From an uncultured Prevotellaceae bacterium (GTDB lineage: Bacteria; Bacteroidota; Bacteroidia; Bacteroidales; Bacteroidaceae): 22,657 bases of DNA. The stretch covers positions 1 to 22,657 of the forward strand of contig CAMPCG010000011.1 in NCBI GenBank assembly GCA_946644025.1, written 5' to 3'. How positions within the stretch are numbered: the stretch's first letter is position 1; every line of letters begins with the position of its first letter. This document shows, in pieces, positions 1 to 6,310 of the stretch. The translations under genes were made by a program, and so were the position numbers. Below the pieces are notes generated by a model that was not told the origin of the DNA, ran no database searches, and saw only the letters and a program-made list of their open reading frames with translations.

Positions 1-45
1 GAGATTGTTACCTCTGCGGGAGCAATTTGTTCTCCATTTATAGAG

Positions 46-76
46 GAAAGATACAATAAAATCTTGAACTGACAAA
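46..76 (-). promoter_or_regulatory. Bacteroidota-type promoter leaving the window
   Basis: On the minus strand, TTTG (76-73) is followed after 19 bp by TATCTTTC (53-46), one base from the TAnnTTTG consensus. It lies just downstream of the broken HEPN gene and would drive a gene to the left of the window. The only start codon before the edge opens a nine-codon frame, so positions 1-45 are probably leader. It resembles the promoter at 614-644 in spacing and in the bases after TTTG. Confidence 0.5.
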
Positions 77-121
77 AATAAGCGGAAGGAAAAAGAGAAC
101 GCACTTGACATGCACCCTCAA

Positions 122-265
122 CTAGTAACACGCATAGTACATCCTATTAGCAGCAACGAACCATAATCCATCCTCCATCACACGTTTTGTGTCACTCCAA
201 GTCTCATACGCTCGCTGAATTCTGTAATTCACAAGATCTTGACGAGCCAAATCGCTCATACTCAT
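122..265 (-). pseudogene. Truncated HEPN-domain (HepT-like) toxin gene
   Basis: The ATG overlaps the stop of the upstream nucleotidyltransferase (ATGA), the usual translational coupling of Mnt-HEPN pairs. The 47-residue product begins like HEPN proteins: a basic first helix (DLVNYRIQRAYET), a second helix (WSDTKRVMEDGLW), then NRMYYACY, matching the N-R-x-Y-Y-A-x-[FY] signature. A TAG follows directly. A full HEPN protein is usually 120-140 residues and carries an R-x(4-6)-H RNase motif further on; that part is absent. The downstream bases do not resume the HEPN sequence in any frame I could recognise, so this looks like a junction or deletion rather than one point mutation. Probably inactive. 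Confidence 0.75.
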
Positions 266-591
266 AATTCAATGCCGTCTCTTAATACGTTTTGGTAAAA
301 AGGGGTATTTGCACGTCTAGCCCAGTCTTCAAGAGTAAATTGTTTGACACTAAAATACTCGCCCATACTCCATCCCAGCTCAACAAAAGGGAAAGCATAA
401 CGGTCGAAATCCTCAAGAGTAACCCTGTCCTTTTTAAGTAACATTACAAAATCCCAGTCAGATTCTGCATGGGCATCACCTCGTGCCTGTGAACCGAACA
501 AAATCATCTTGGCAGAAGGAACCACTTGATTCCTTAGTTGTCTTACTTGATTGATTACATCCTCTCGATGGGAACCTGATGAAGTATTCAT
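262..591 (-). CDS. Minimal nucleotidyltransferase (MntA-like antitoxin)
   Basis: A 109-residue protein of the DNA polymerase beta-like minimal nucleotidyltransferase family. The active-site signature is clear: FGSQARGD followed by SDWDF, that is GS(x)10DxD with the two metal-binding aspartates. In characterised MntA-HepT pairs this enzyme neutralises the HEPN RNase by adding AMP to a conserved tyrosine. A longer frame reaches an ATG at 669, but that lies inside a terminator hairpin and upstream of the promoter at 614-644, so I place the start at 591 (MNTSSGS), about 20 bases after the -7 box. The partner gene overlaps by 4 bp but is truncated, leaving this an antitoxin without a working toxin, or a solitary nucleotidyltransferase. 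Confidence 0.85.
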   Translation of the reverse strand: MNTSSGSHREDVINQVRQLRNQVVPSAKMILFGSQARGDAHAESDWDFVMLLKKDRVTLEDFDRYAFPFVELGWSMGEYFSVKQFTLEDWARRANTPFYQNVLRDGIEL

Positions 592-613
592 TGTTCGTCT
601 ATTATTACCGATG

Positions 614-644
614 CAAAGATAATACTTTATTCTGAATTGACAAA
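614..644 (-). promoter_or_regulatory. Promoter of the nucleotidyltransferase gene
   Basis: Minus-strand TTTG (644-641), a 19-bp spacer and TATCTTTG (621-614) match the Bacteroidota consensus TTTG/TAnnTTTG exactly. The -7 box ends about 22 bp before the ATG at 591, which is what sets the start there. Confidence 0.75.
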
Positions 645-654
645 ATAAATTAGC

Positions 655-686
655 AAAAAGAGGGTACATATCGTATGTACCCTCTT
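655..686 (-). terminator. Rho-independent terminator of the surface-protein locus
   Basis: A perfect 13-bp inverted repeat (658-670 and 674-686, AAGAGGGTACATA and its complement) with a 3-base loop. Read on the minus strand it runs directly into a T tract ending at 655. It sits 27 bp after the stop of the cohesin-like gene and 11 bp before the TTTG box of the next promoter, so it insulates the two units. Confidence 0.85.
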
Positions 687-713
687 AATTATTAATCAGT
701 AAGTAGTGATTTC

Positions 714-1418
714 TTACTTCACAATCATCTTCTTGCCGTCGCGGATGATGAGGCCCTTAGCGTTGTTCACGCGGATACCCTGGAGGTTGTAAGCGGGAGC
801 CTCGCTGCCAGCGGTCTGAATCTCGTTGATGCCAACGGTCTCCTTGTTGATGCCGAACGTGCAGTCGCCGAAGATGCTGGCGCCGTCCTTCATACCAACA
901 GAAACGTTATTAACATTGGTCAGGCCCTGAACGCCAATCTTGCCAGTATCTGCTACATCAGCAATAGCCTTAATAGAAATAGTGCAGAGAGTAGCACCGG
1001 TAGTCTTAACGAAAGGAACCTTGTCGTCCTGGTCGATGAGAACGAAGAGCAGACCGCCGTCGGTCTTCTGCTTGACACTAACGTAGCCGTTGTCTGCATC
1101 ATCTGCACTCCAAGCACCGTCAGTAAGCTCCTCTACGTCAACATTCTTCTTGAGAGACTTTGCAGAAGCCGCATCCTGATCGGCTTTGGTATCATACTCG
1201 GCAAGGATAATTCCGTCGGGAAGATAGAGAGAGAAGTTAGCTCCGCAGAGTGCAGGTGCACCAGCTTCAAGCTCATAGTTCAGCTTCACTGCCAGATCCT
1301 TGGTCTCACCGTTAGCGATCGTAATGTCGTCGGCGGTAATGGGAACGAGATCCTGTGCCATGGCTGAGCTGGCGAATGCAAGCATAGCAGCCATCATTGA
1401 AAGTTTAAATGTCTTCAT
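714..1418 (-). CDS. Secreted cohesin-fold-like protein with short C-terminal tail
   Basis: A 234-residue exported protein. A Sec signal peptide (MKTFKLSMMAAMLAFASSAMA, cut before QD) has no lipobox. Residues about 25-180 are a beta-rich domain that resembles the cohesin-like fold: an early strand with ETKDLAVKLNYE, then LCGANFSLYLPDGI, and a late strand LCTISIKAIAD. This is pattern recognition, not a search. The last 25 residues (YNLQGIRV ... KGLIIRDGKKMIVK) resemble the short C-terminal tails common on exported Prevotella proteins, possibly a type IX secretion signal. It follows the dockerin-bearing gene by 95 bp with no clear promoter between, so the two are probably co-transcribed. Ligand unknown. 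Confidence 0.6.
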   Translation of the reverse strand: MKTFKLSMMAAMLAFASSAMAQDLVPITADDITIANGETKDLAVKLNYELEAGAPALCGANFSLYLPDGIILAEYDTKADQDAASAKSLKKNVDVEELTDGAWSADDADNGYVSVKQKTDGGLLFVLIDQDDKVPFVKTTGATLCTISIKAIADVADTGKIGVQGLTNVNNVSVGMKDGASIFGDCTFGINKETVGINEIQTAGSEAPAYNLQGIRVNNAKGLIIRDGKKMIVK

Positions 1419-1513
1419 AATTTTAAAATTTTAAAATTGTTAATAAATAAAGTTGTTATTAATAAGAGTTCGCTTTAAGTAAATTCGGTTTAACGAATCC
1501 ATGTATTCTACTT

Positions 1514-3835
1514 TTATTTTCCCTCGGCCATAAGAGTGATGATGGTCGAAATGTCTGCCACGTCTACTGAGCCGTCCTTATTGACGTCGGCTGCGGGGTT
1601 GTTGCTGCCATCGGCCATAATGGAGATGACGTTCGAGATATCGGCCACGTCTATAGCACCGTCTCCGTTTACGTCGCCCTTAGGCTGCTCTCCGCTGGCG
1701 GGAGCAACGATGAGCTCGGTGATGAAGAGGAACTCGGTTCCAATCTCCAATGTTTCTGCTTCAAGCTGTTCTCTCATCTCATCGGACATTTCCATTCCGC
1801 TGCTCTCCACGCCCTTGATTCGTACTGCTGCGCCGGCCTTCAGCTCGGGCAGTGCAATCTCAACGGGATACCACGTATTGGTTGACGACTTTCCGGTCAT
1901 GTCGAATGTTCCGGCTTCTGTCCATGTGGTGCCGTCGGTGGTGTACTCCACGGCGTAGGTGTTGTAAGGAATGTTGTCGGATGCCACAAAGAATTTCAGC
2001 TTGCTTGCGGCGATGTCTTCATTGACATTGATGATGAGGTAGTCGGCCTTTCCTTCTGCCCCGAGGTTGAACTGCGTGGTGGGTGTGGTGATGAGGAAGC
2101 AGTTGCGCACGTCGCCGCTGACCTTGTTGTTACGTGTCTGTATGGCCTGCTTTGCTCCGTCGTAGGCAGCGCAGCCCTCTTCGCCCGTCTTGTACTCGCC
2201 GGTCTCCTCGCCTTCGGGTATGACGTAGCGTGCATAGTCGAGGGTGAGTCCGCCGCCATAATTGGTAGCCACGGGAGGTGTCAGCACGACGTTGTTGCGC
2301 TCAATGTTGTCGAGGTTCCACACGGCGATGTAGTCCATCTCCTCGAAAGTGGCCTTGATGTCGAGGTTATCCTCCAGTGTGATGGTGATGACGGGCTCGG
2401 TCATGCCGTTGCTCCATCCCTTGAAGGTGTTGAGCGTTCCGTTGCAGTCGGCGGTAAGTGTGACCTCGTCGCCCGACATGTAGGCATCCTTTACAGGCGA
2501 GACGATGACTCTTGCACTCTTCGAACCTTCCACTCCGACGGTGAGGGTGACGACCTTGATGACCTGGTCGGTGTAGTTTCTCGTGTCGCCGAGGGGAGCG
2601 CCGTTCTTACCGGCGGTCTTGGCGGGATTGCTGTTGCTAATCTGGAAGAAGTCGTTCTTCACGTCGGCGAAGTCGGTCCATGCGAAGGGCACGTCCTCCA
2701 TGGTGAGTGAGCTGAACTCGGCCTCCTCGTTCTCGTCGTCGCCGATAGGAATGATGTTGCCCAAGTCGATGGCGTCAGCCATATTCTGATACTTATAGCC
2801 GAAGAGCATGTTGTTCTCCATCTGGATGAGTCCGCCCTGAATGCCGGTGAGCACGACACCCTTGTCAATGCGCTCCTGCAGCTCTTCCTGCGTGAGCGAG
2901 CGGCACTCTAATTCTTCACCGGTCTTGGTGTTAGTCCACGTTTGGCCTTCGACGTCATGCACATCCTTGTTGTCGTTCTGGCGTCCGTTCATCTCGTCAA
3001 CCCAGTTGGGCTGCAGGATGATGTTGTTCTTGATGTGGAACTCAGAGTCTGACTGCACGCCGGTGCCGAAGTTGAGCAGCGAAGCGCGGCTGTAGGCGCA
3101 GACGGTGTTGTTCTCGAACACGAACTTGATGGCCTGGAGTCCTGCGTTTTCGCTGATGTTGCCGAAGCTGACGAGGCTGTTCAGATAGGTGAGGTCATAG
3201 AACGTGTTGTTCTTGAAGGTCATTTCTCCCACGGGCTGTGCCATGTAGATGGCCGGCATGGCGTCGTACTGACGGAAGCCATTGTGCATCGAGCAGTTCT
3301 CCATGCGGAACACTTTCAGCGTGCCTGCTCCCGTGAAGTCTTCGCCGGCGCCGTTCACCTCGCCGCGATAGAGCGAGCGGCAGAGCTCGGTCAGCTCGCA
3401 GTTCACGAATTCGAGCGTGTCAATATAGTGCTTGTTGGCATCCTTGAAGTTCATGAGGTGCTTGGAGTTGCCCCAAATGCCCTGTGACTGCATCAGTCGC
3501 AAGTTTTCGTAGTGGAGTGAGAATCCGTCGGACTCGGTGTTGTTGGCGGGTATCTGCATCTCCATTCTCAGGGTAGACTTGCCCTCGTCGGTATCTACAC
3601 CTATAAAATGAATATTGCGCAACGTAGGCTGCATCGGGCCGCTTGCGTCGTTCTTCAGCGTGCCTGCATTAACGTCTCCAGTAATGTAAACGTAGGCTGC
3701 GCTACCGGCTGGAAGAGCAGCAATCTGAGCGAGTGCATCGGTGAACTCGTTCTTGTTAGTTACATCGTAACGGTTTTGAGCATACACGCCCGAAGCGAGG
3801 GCCATAGCACAAATGAGAGTAAAGGCTTTCTTCAT
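1514..3835 (-). CDS. Secreted beta-helix-like surface protein with C-terminal dockerin
   Basis: A 773-residue protein. I start it at MKKAFTL (3835): an in-frame ATG lies at 3865, but the promoter -7 box at 3879-3886 would leave it almost no leader. Signal peptide MKKAFTLICAMALASGVYA, cut before QN. Residues about 20-420 look like a right-handed beta-helix of the DUF4957/DUF5123 type often found beside SusC/SusD: repeated short strands and Asn-rich turns (FKNNTFYDL, FENNTVCAY, IKNNIILQP). A bacterial repeat (InlB_B-like) follows, with VTLTADCNGTLNTFKGWSNG and IKATFEE. A probable beta-sandwich domain comes next. The last 55 residues are a type I dockerin with two calcium loops, DVNGDGAIDVAD and DVNKDGSVDVAD. 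No catalytic motif was recognised. Its own promoter suggests expression partly independent of the upstream genes. Confidence 0.75.
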   Translation of the reverse strand: MKKAFTLICAMALASGVYAQNRYDVTNKNEFTDALAQIAALPAGSAAYVYITGDVNAGTLKNDASGPMQPTLRNIHFIGVDTDEGKSTLRMEMQIPANNTESDGFSLHYENLRLMQSQGIWGNSKHLMNFKDANKHYIDTLEFVNCELTELCRSLYRGEVNGAGEDFTGAGTLKVFRMENCSMHNGFRQYDAMPAIYMAQPVGEMTFKNNTFYDLTYLNSLVSFGNISENAGLQAIKFVFENNTVCAYSRASLLNFGTGVQSDSEFHIKNNIILQPNWVDEMNGRQNDNKDVHDVEGQTWTNTKTGEELECRSLTQEELQERIDKGVVLTGIQGGLIQMENNMLFGYKYQNMADAIDLGNIIPIGDDENEEAEFSSLTMEDVPFAWTDFADVKNDFFQISNSNPAKTAGKNGAPLGDTRNYTDQVIKVVTLTVGVEGSKSARVIVSPVKDAYMSGDEVTLTADCNGTLNTFKGWSNGMTEPVITITLEDNLDIKATFEEMDYIAVWNLDNIERNNVVLTPPVATNYGGGLTLDYARYVIPEGEETGEYKTGEEGCAAYDGAKQAIQTRNNKVSGDVRNCFLITTPTTQFNLGAEGKADYLIINVNEDIAASKLKFFVASDNIPYNTYAVEYTTDGTTWTEAGTFDMTGKSSTNTWYPVEIALPELKAGAAVRIKGVESSGMEMSDEMREQLEAETLEIGTEFLFITELIVAPASGEQPKGDVNGDGAIDVADISNVISIMADGSNNPAADVNKDGSVDVADISTIITLMAEGK

Positions 3836-3878
3836 ATTATAGTTGTAGTTTTGGTATTGCTTCATTGATAATTCGGTG

Positions 3879-3886
3879 CAAAGATA
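3879..3886 (-). promoter_or_regulatory. -7 promoter element of the dockerin-protein gene
   Basis: TATCTTTG on the minus strand, an exact TAnnTTTG. No clear TTTG lies 19-21 bp upstream, so the -33 element is weak or an activator is needed. It supports the start at 3835 and a separate transcription unit after the repeat-filled gap. Confidence 0.55.
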
Positions 3887-3982
3887 GTGATTAAAATCGA
3901 AAGTGGCACACGTTTTTCTGTTAATATATTTAAAAATGTTGTTTTATGTCAGTTTTTACAGGTTTTGTACGATTTTGTCTTC

Positions 3983-4070
3983 CTGGGGCTGAGCCGTGCA
4001 GAGTCTGGGTCTGAGCCGTGCGAAGTCTGGGTCTGAGCCGTGCGATGTCTGGGTCTGAGCCGTTGAAAGG
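3983..4070. repeat. 22-bp minisatellite, four units
   Basis: Four head-to-tail copies of a 22-bp unit starting at 3983, 4005, 4027 and 4049, each centred on CTGAGCCGTGC. The outer copies diverge most. It lies in the 382-bp gap between SusD-B and the dockerin gene. A period that is not a multiple of three argues against a coding role. Confidence 0.85.
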
Positions 4071-4116
4071 TTGTCTTTGCCCGTATTTTTAACAGGGAGA
4101 GGATGGTGGGGATCTG

Positions 4117-4212
4117 CAAACGCCGTCGTGGTTTGTACAAACGCCGACGTGGTTTGTACGAACGCCGACGTGGTTTGTACAGACACCGACGTGGTTTGTA
4201 AAAATGCCGACG
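4117..4212. repeat. 21-bp minisatellite, about 4.5 units
   Basis: Copies begin at 4117, 4138, 4159 and 4180, plus a 12-bp partial at 4201-4212. The core is CGCCGACGTGGTTTGTA. Where units join, GTTTGTACAAAC forms a perfect 12-bp palindrome (4131-4142). Transcribed from the minus strand, a good copy can fold as ACAAAC, a 9-base loop, GTTTGT, giving a row of small hairpins just after the SusD-B stop. The 21-bp period keeps reading frames open across the array, which explains spurious repeat ORFs here. Confidence 0.85.
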
Positions 4213-4217
4213 AACGT

Positions 4218-6227
4218 TTAGTCTTTGAGGTCCCAGCTGATGAAGTATCCGTCGTTGTTGATGCTGGCCCGTACTTTTGCCTGTGTGGCAGCCGGGTACT
4301 TGGGTGCTATGCGCTTGACGACGCTGTCGCAGGCAGCGCTCCGGTCTCCTCGCCCGGCGTTGCTCCACCGGTCGGCCATCTTGCATAGATAGCTGTAGGC
4401 TTTTCCCTCGGCGAGGTACTCCTTGAGGTATTCGTCGGCTATGGCCCAGTCGTAGCGCTGCTTGAGCTGCAGGTCGGTGAGTCCCTCTGCTGCCGGCTCG
4501 CCGGGTATGGGCAGGTCGTGGAGTGTGCCGTGAGCCGCTCCTGCAATGCCAGCGTTTCCGCTGCCTCGGGGGTTGGCTGTTGGTGTGGACGACGAGGGCG
4601 TGTCGCCTCCCAGCCACACGTTGTACTTGGGGTGCCAGTAGTCGGTGTCTTCGGGCATCTTCTTGTCGGGGAAGCGGTTGGCAATGCCGTCGTTGAGCAG
4701 GCATCGCGCCACGTCGTAGTGGCCCAGGTGAGTCTCGGCCTCGGCCAGGAGGAAGTGGAAGTCGTGGCCGCGGAAGGTGGGTATGGTGGGCTCAATCTTG
4801 AAGAGGTCCTTGCCGTCGCCGATGTATCCGTAGGTGCCGAACTGGTAGCCGCTTGTGGCGGCCTGGGTGTTGGTGTGGTAGGCTTTGTAGTAGTACTTCG
4901 AGACGCAGTCCTGCCCGCCGAGGGTGTTCATGACAATCTTCTGGTCGATGGAGCGTATGTCGTACTCGTTGTAGAGGGCCTTGCCGTAGTCTGAGGGCCT
5001 GAGGTAGAAGGCGTCGTCGCTGGGGTACTCGGGGCAGAGGTACTGCACGATGCGGTTGCGCTGGTGCTGCTGGTAGTTGTAGATGATTCCGCTGACGACC
5101 TGGGTCTTGAGGCCGATGCCCTCGGTGGGGAAGATGTCGAGGTAGGCAAACCACTGCTGGCGTATGCCTGCGGTGAGGTCGCACATCTGGTAGACGTTAG
5201 GCAGCGCGTAGCGGTAGTCGTCGATGCTGCGGCCGTTGTCGCCGATGAGGTTGAATCCCGGTATGGGGAAGTTGGGGTAGTTGGTCTCCTCTCCGCCGAA
5301 GGGGAAGGTGTAGATGGAGTAGAGATAGTCGAGGATGGTGTTGCGTATCTCGGCCCAGTAGGGTTGTGCCGCCTCTTCCGAGAGGTAGTTGCAGAGCCAT
5401 GAGGTGAACTCCATCCGCATGATCATGGCCGGGGGCGTGAGGTATTGCCAGGTGATGTAGGGAGCCTGCTCCTTGTTCTCAGGGTCGAGCCACTCCCACC
5501 ACTTCATGAGTGCCACGCGGCTGCCGTTGGCGTCGAGGTATGTCTCGTCAGCGGGTATGTACATGCCGTCTACGGTGATGCCGTCCTTGAGCAGGGCTAT
5601 GGCCTTCTCGGCCAGCAGCTTCATGTCGCACTTGGTGAAGACGCTGGCATCGCTGAGGTCCTTCTTCTCGGTGAGGGGGTCGTCGAACCAGTATGCCTGT
5701 CCGTAGATGCGCCCGAGCTGGAGGTAGGCCCACGCTTTGATGCGGAGGGTGCTGCTGAGCAGGGGGACGATGAATCCCTCGGCCTCCTCGCTGATGGCGC
5801 CCTTGTGTGACTGGTGGTACTGGCCCATCTTGGCGATGTAGTCGTTGCAGGCAATGACGATGGCGTAGTAGCAGGTGGGGTCGGCGTAGGGGTTGCCGTC
5901 GGTGGGGTCGTAGTTGTATATCTGCTTCAGCTCGTCGGGTGCGTTCTCGGTAGTCTCGAGGATGTTGGCGCGGGTGTCGGTGAGCCAGATGGCATGGTCG
6001 CCGGCCTCCTGCACCTTGTTGAGTATGCCGAGCATACCCTTGTAGACCTCGTCCTCGCGGTCGATGTAGTCTTCCTCGTTGATGACACTGCTGGGGTCGG
6101 TGTCGAAATAGTCGGAGCAGGAGGAGGTAAAGAACAAGCAGGCGAACAAAAGACCCACCCCCCAGCCCCTCCCTGTGGGGGAGGGGAGTAGATAGTTACT
6201 CACCTTATATAAGAATGTCTTTTTCAT
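4218..6227 (-). CDS. SusD/RagB-family outer-membrane lipoprotein (SusD-B)
   Basis: A 669-residue SusD homologue, the surface lid that binds ligand over the SusC barrel. The lipobox is TSSC with Cys37, followed by SDYFDTDPSS, typical of mature SusD. The TPR-like alpha-helical scaffold is visible at residues about 90-230 (RIKAWAYLQLGRIYGQAYWFDDP) and the C-terminal SusD region around FRGHDFHFLLAEAETHLGHYDVA. It is longer than the usual 500-600 residues; extra length includes a Ser/Gly/Ala/Pro-rich loop (GGDTPSSSTPTANPRGSG) near residue 560. Residues 13-25 of the signal peptide (PSPTGRGWGVG) are encoded by an interspersed palindromic repeat. It follows SusC-B by 83 bp and is surely co-transcribed with it. 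Confidence 0.93.
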   Translation of the reverse strand: MKKTFLYKVSNYLLPSPTGRGWGVGLLFACLFFTSSCSDYFDTDPSSVINEEDYIDREDEVYKGMLGILNKVQEAGDHAIWLTDTRANILETTENAPDELKQIYNYDPTDGNPYADPTCYYAIVIACNDYIAKMGQYHQSHKGAISEEAEGFIVPLLSSTLRIKAWAYLQLGRIYGQAYWFDDPLTEKKDLSDASVFTKCDMKLLAEKAIALLKDGITVDGMYIPADETYLDANGSRVALMKWWEWLDPENKEQAPYITWQYLTPPAMIMRMEFTSWLCNYLSEEAAQPYWAEIRNTILDYLYSIYTFPFGGEETNYPNFPIPGFNLIGDNGRSIDDYRYALPNVYQMCDLTAGIRQQWFAYLDIFPTEGIGLKTQVVSGIIYNYQQHQRNRIVQYLCPEYPSDDAFYLRPSDYGKALYNEYDIRSIDQKIVMNTLGGQDCVSKYYYKAYHTNTQAATSGYQFGTYGYIGDGKDLFKIEPTIPTFRGHDFHFLLAEAETHLGHYDVARCLLNDGIANRFPDKKMPEDTDYWHPKYNVWLGGDTPSSSTPTANPRGSGNAGIAGAAHGTLHDLPIPGEPAAEGLTDLQLKQRYDWAIADEYLKEYLAEGKAYSYLCKMADRWSNAGRGDRSAACDSVVKRIAPKYPAATQAKVRASINNDGYFISWDLKD
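6153..6189 (-). repeat. 37-bp REP-like palindromic element inside the SusD-B signal peptide
   Basis: Read on the minus strand, the element begins ACTCCCCTCCCCCACAGGGA and continues G/C-rich to a GGGT end. It contains an internal palindrome (CTCCC...GGGAG). It is in frame and supplies residues 13-25. It is an inverted copy of 6271-6307, matching at 35 of 37 positions. Confidence 0.85.
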
Positions 6228-6270
6228 AGTTATTTTCTATTTTTTTATATTTACATGCTGTATTGTAACC

Positions 6271-6307
6271 ACTCCCCTCCCTCACAGGGAGGGGCTGGGG
6301 GGAGGGT
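6271..6307 (+). repeat. 37-bp REP-like palindromic element between SusC-B and SusD-B
   Basis: Same element as at 6153-6189 but in the opposite orientation, lying 4 bp after the SusC-B stop in the transcript. The two copies differ at two positions only. The pair could form a stem of about 37 bp whose 81-nt loop holds the SusD-B start codon. Confidence 0.85.
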
Positions 6308-6310
6308 CCC

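Noticed and set aside
592..669. N-terminal extension of the nucleotidyltransferase from ATG 669
   Set aside because: It would overlap the terminator hairpin and lie upstream of the promoter; the family motif needs only the shorter form.
714..3835. A true cellulosome
   Set aside because: There is one dockerin, no scaffoldin with several cohesins and no catalytic domain; a simple two-protein dock is the most that can be proposed.
3983..4212. CRISPR array
   Set aside because: The 21- and 22-bp units are contiguous with no spacers, and no cas gene is present.
3949..4704. A minus-strand frame with YKPRR-type repeats across the minisatellites
   Set aside because: It overlaps the SusD-B 3' end in another frame, and its repeats come only from the 21-bp array, which keeps frames open. 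No start signal was found.
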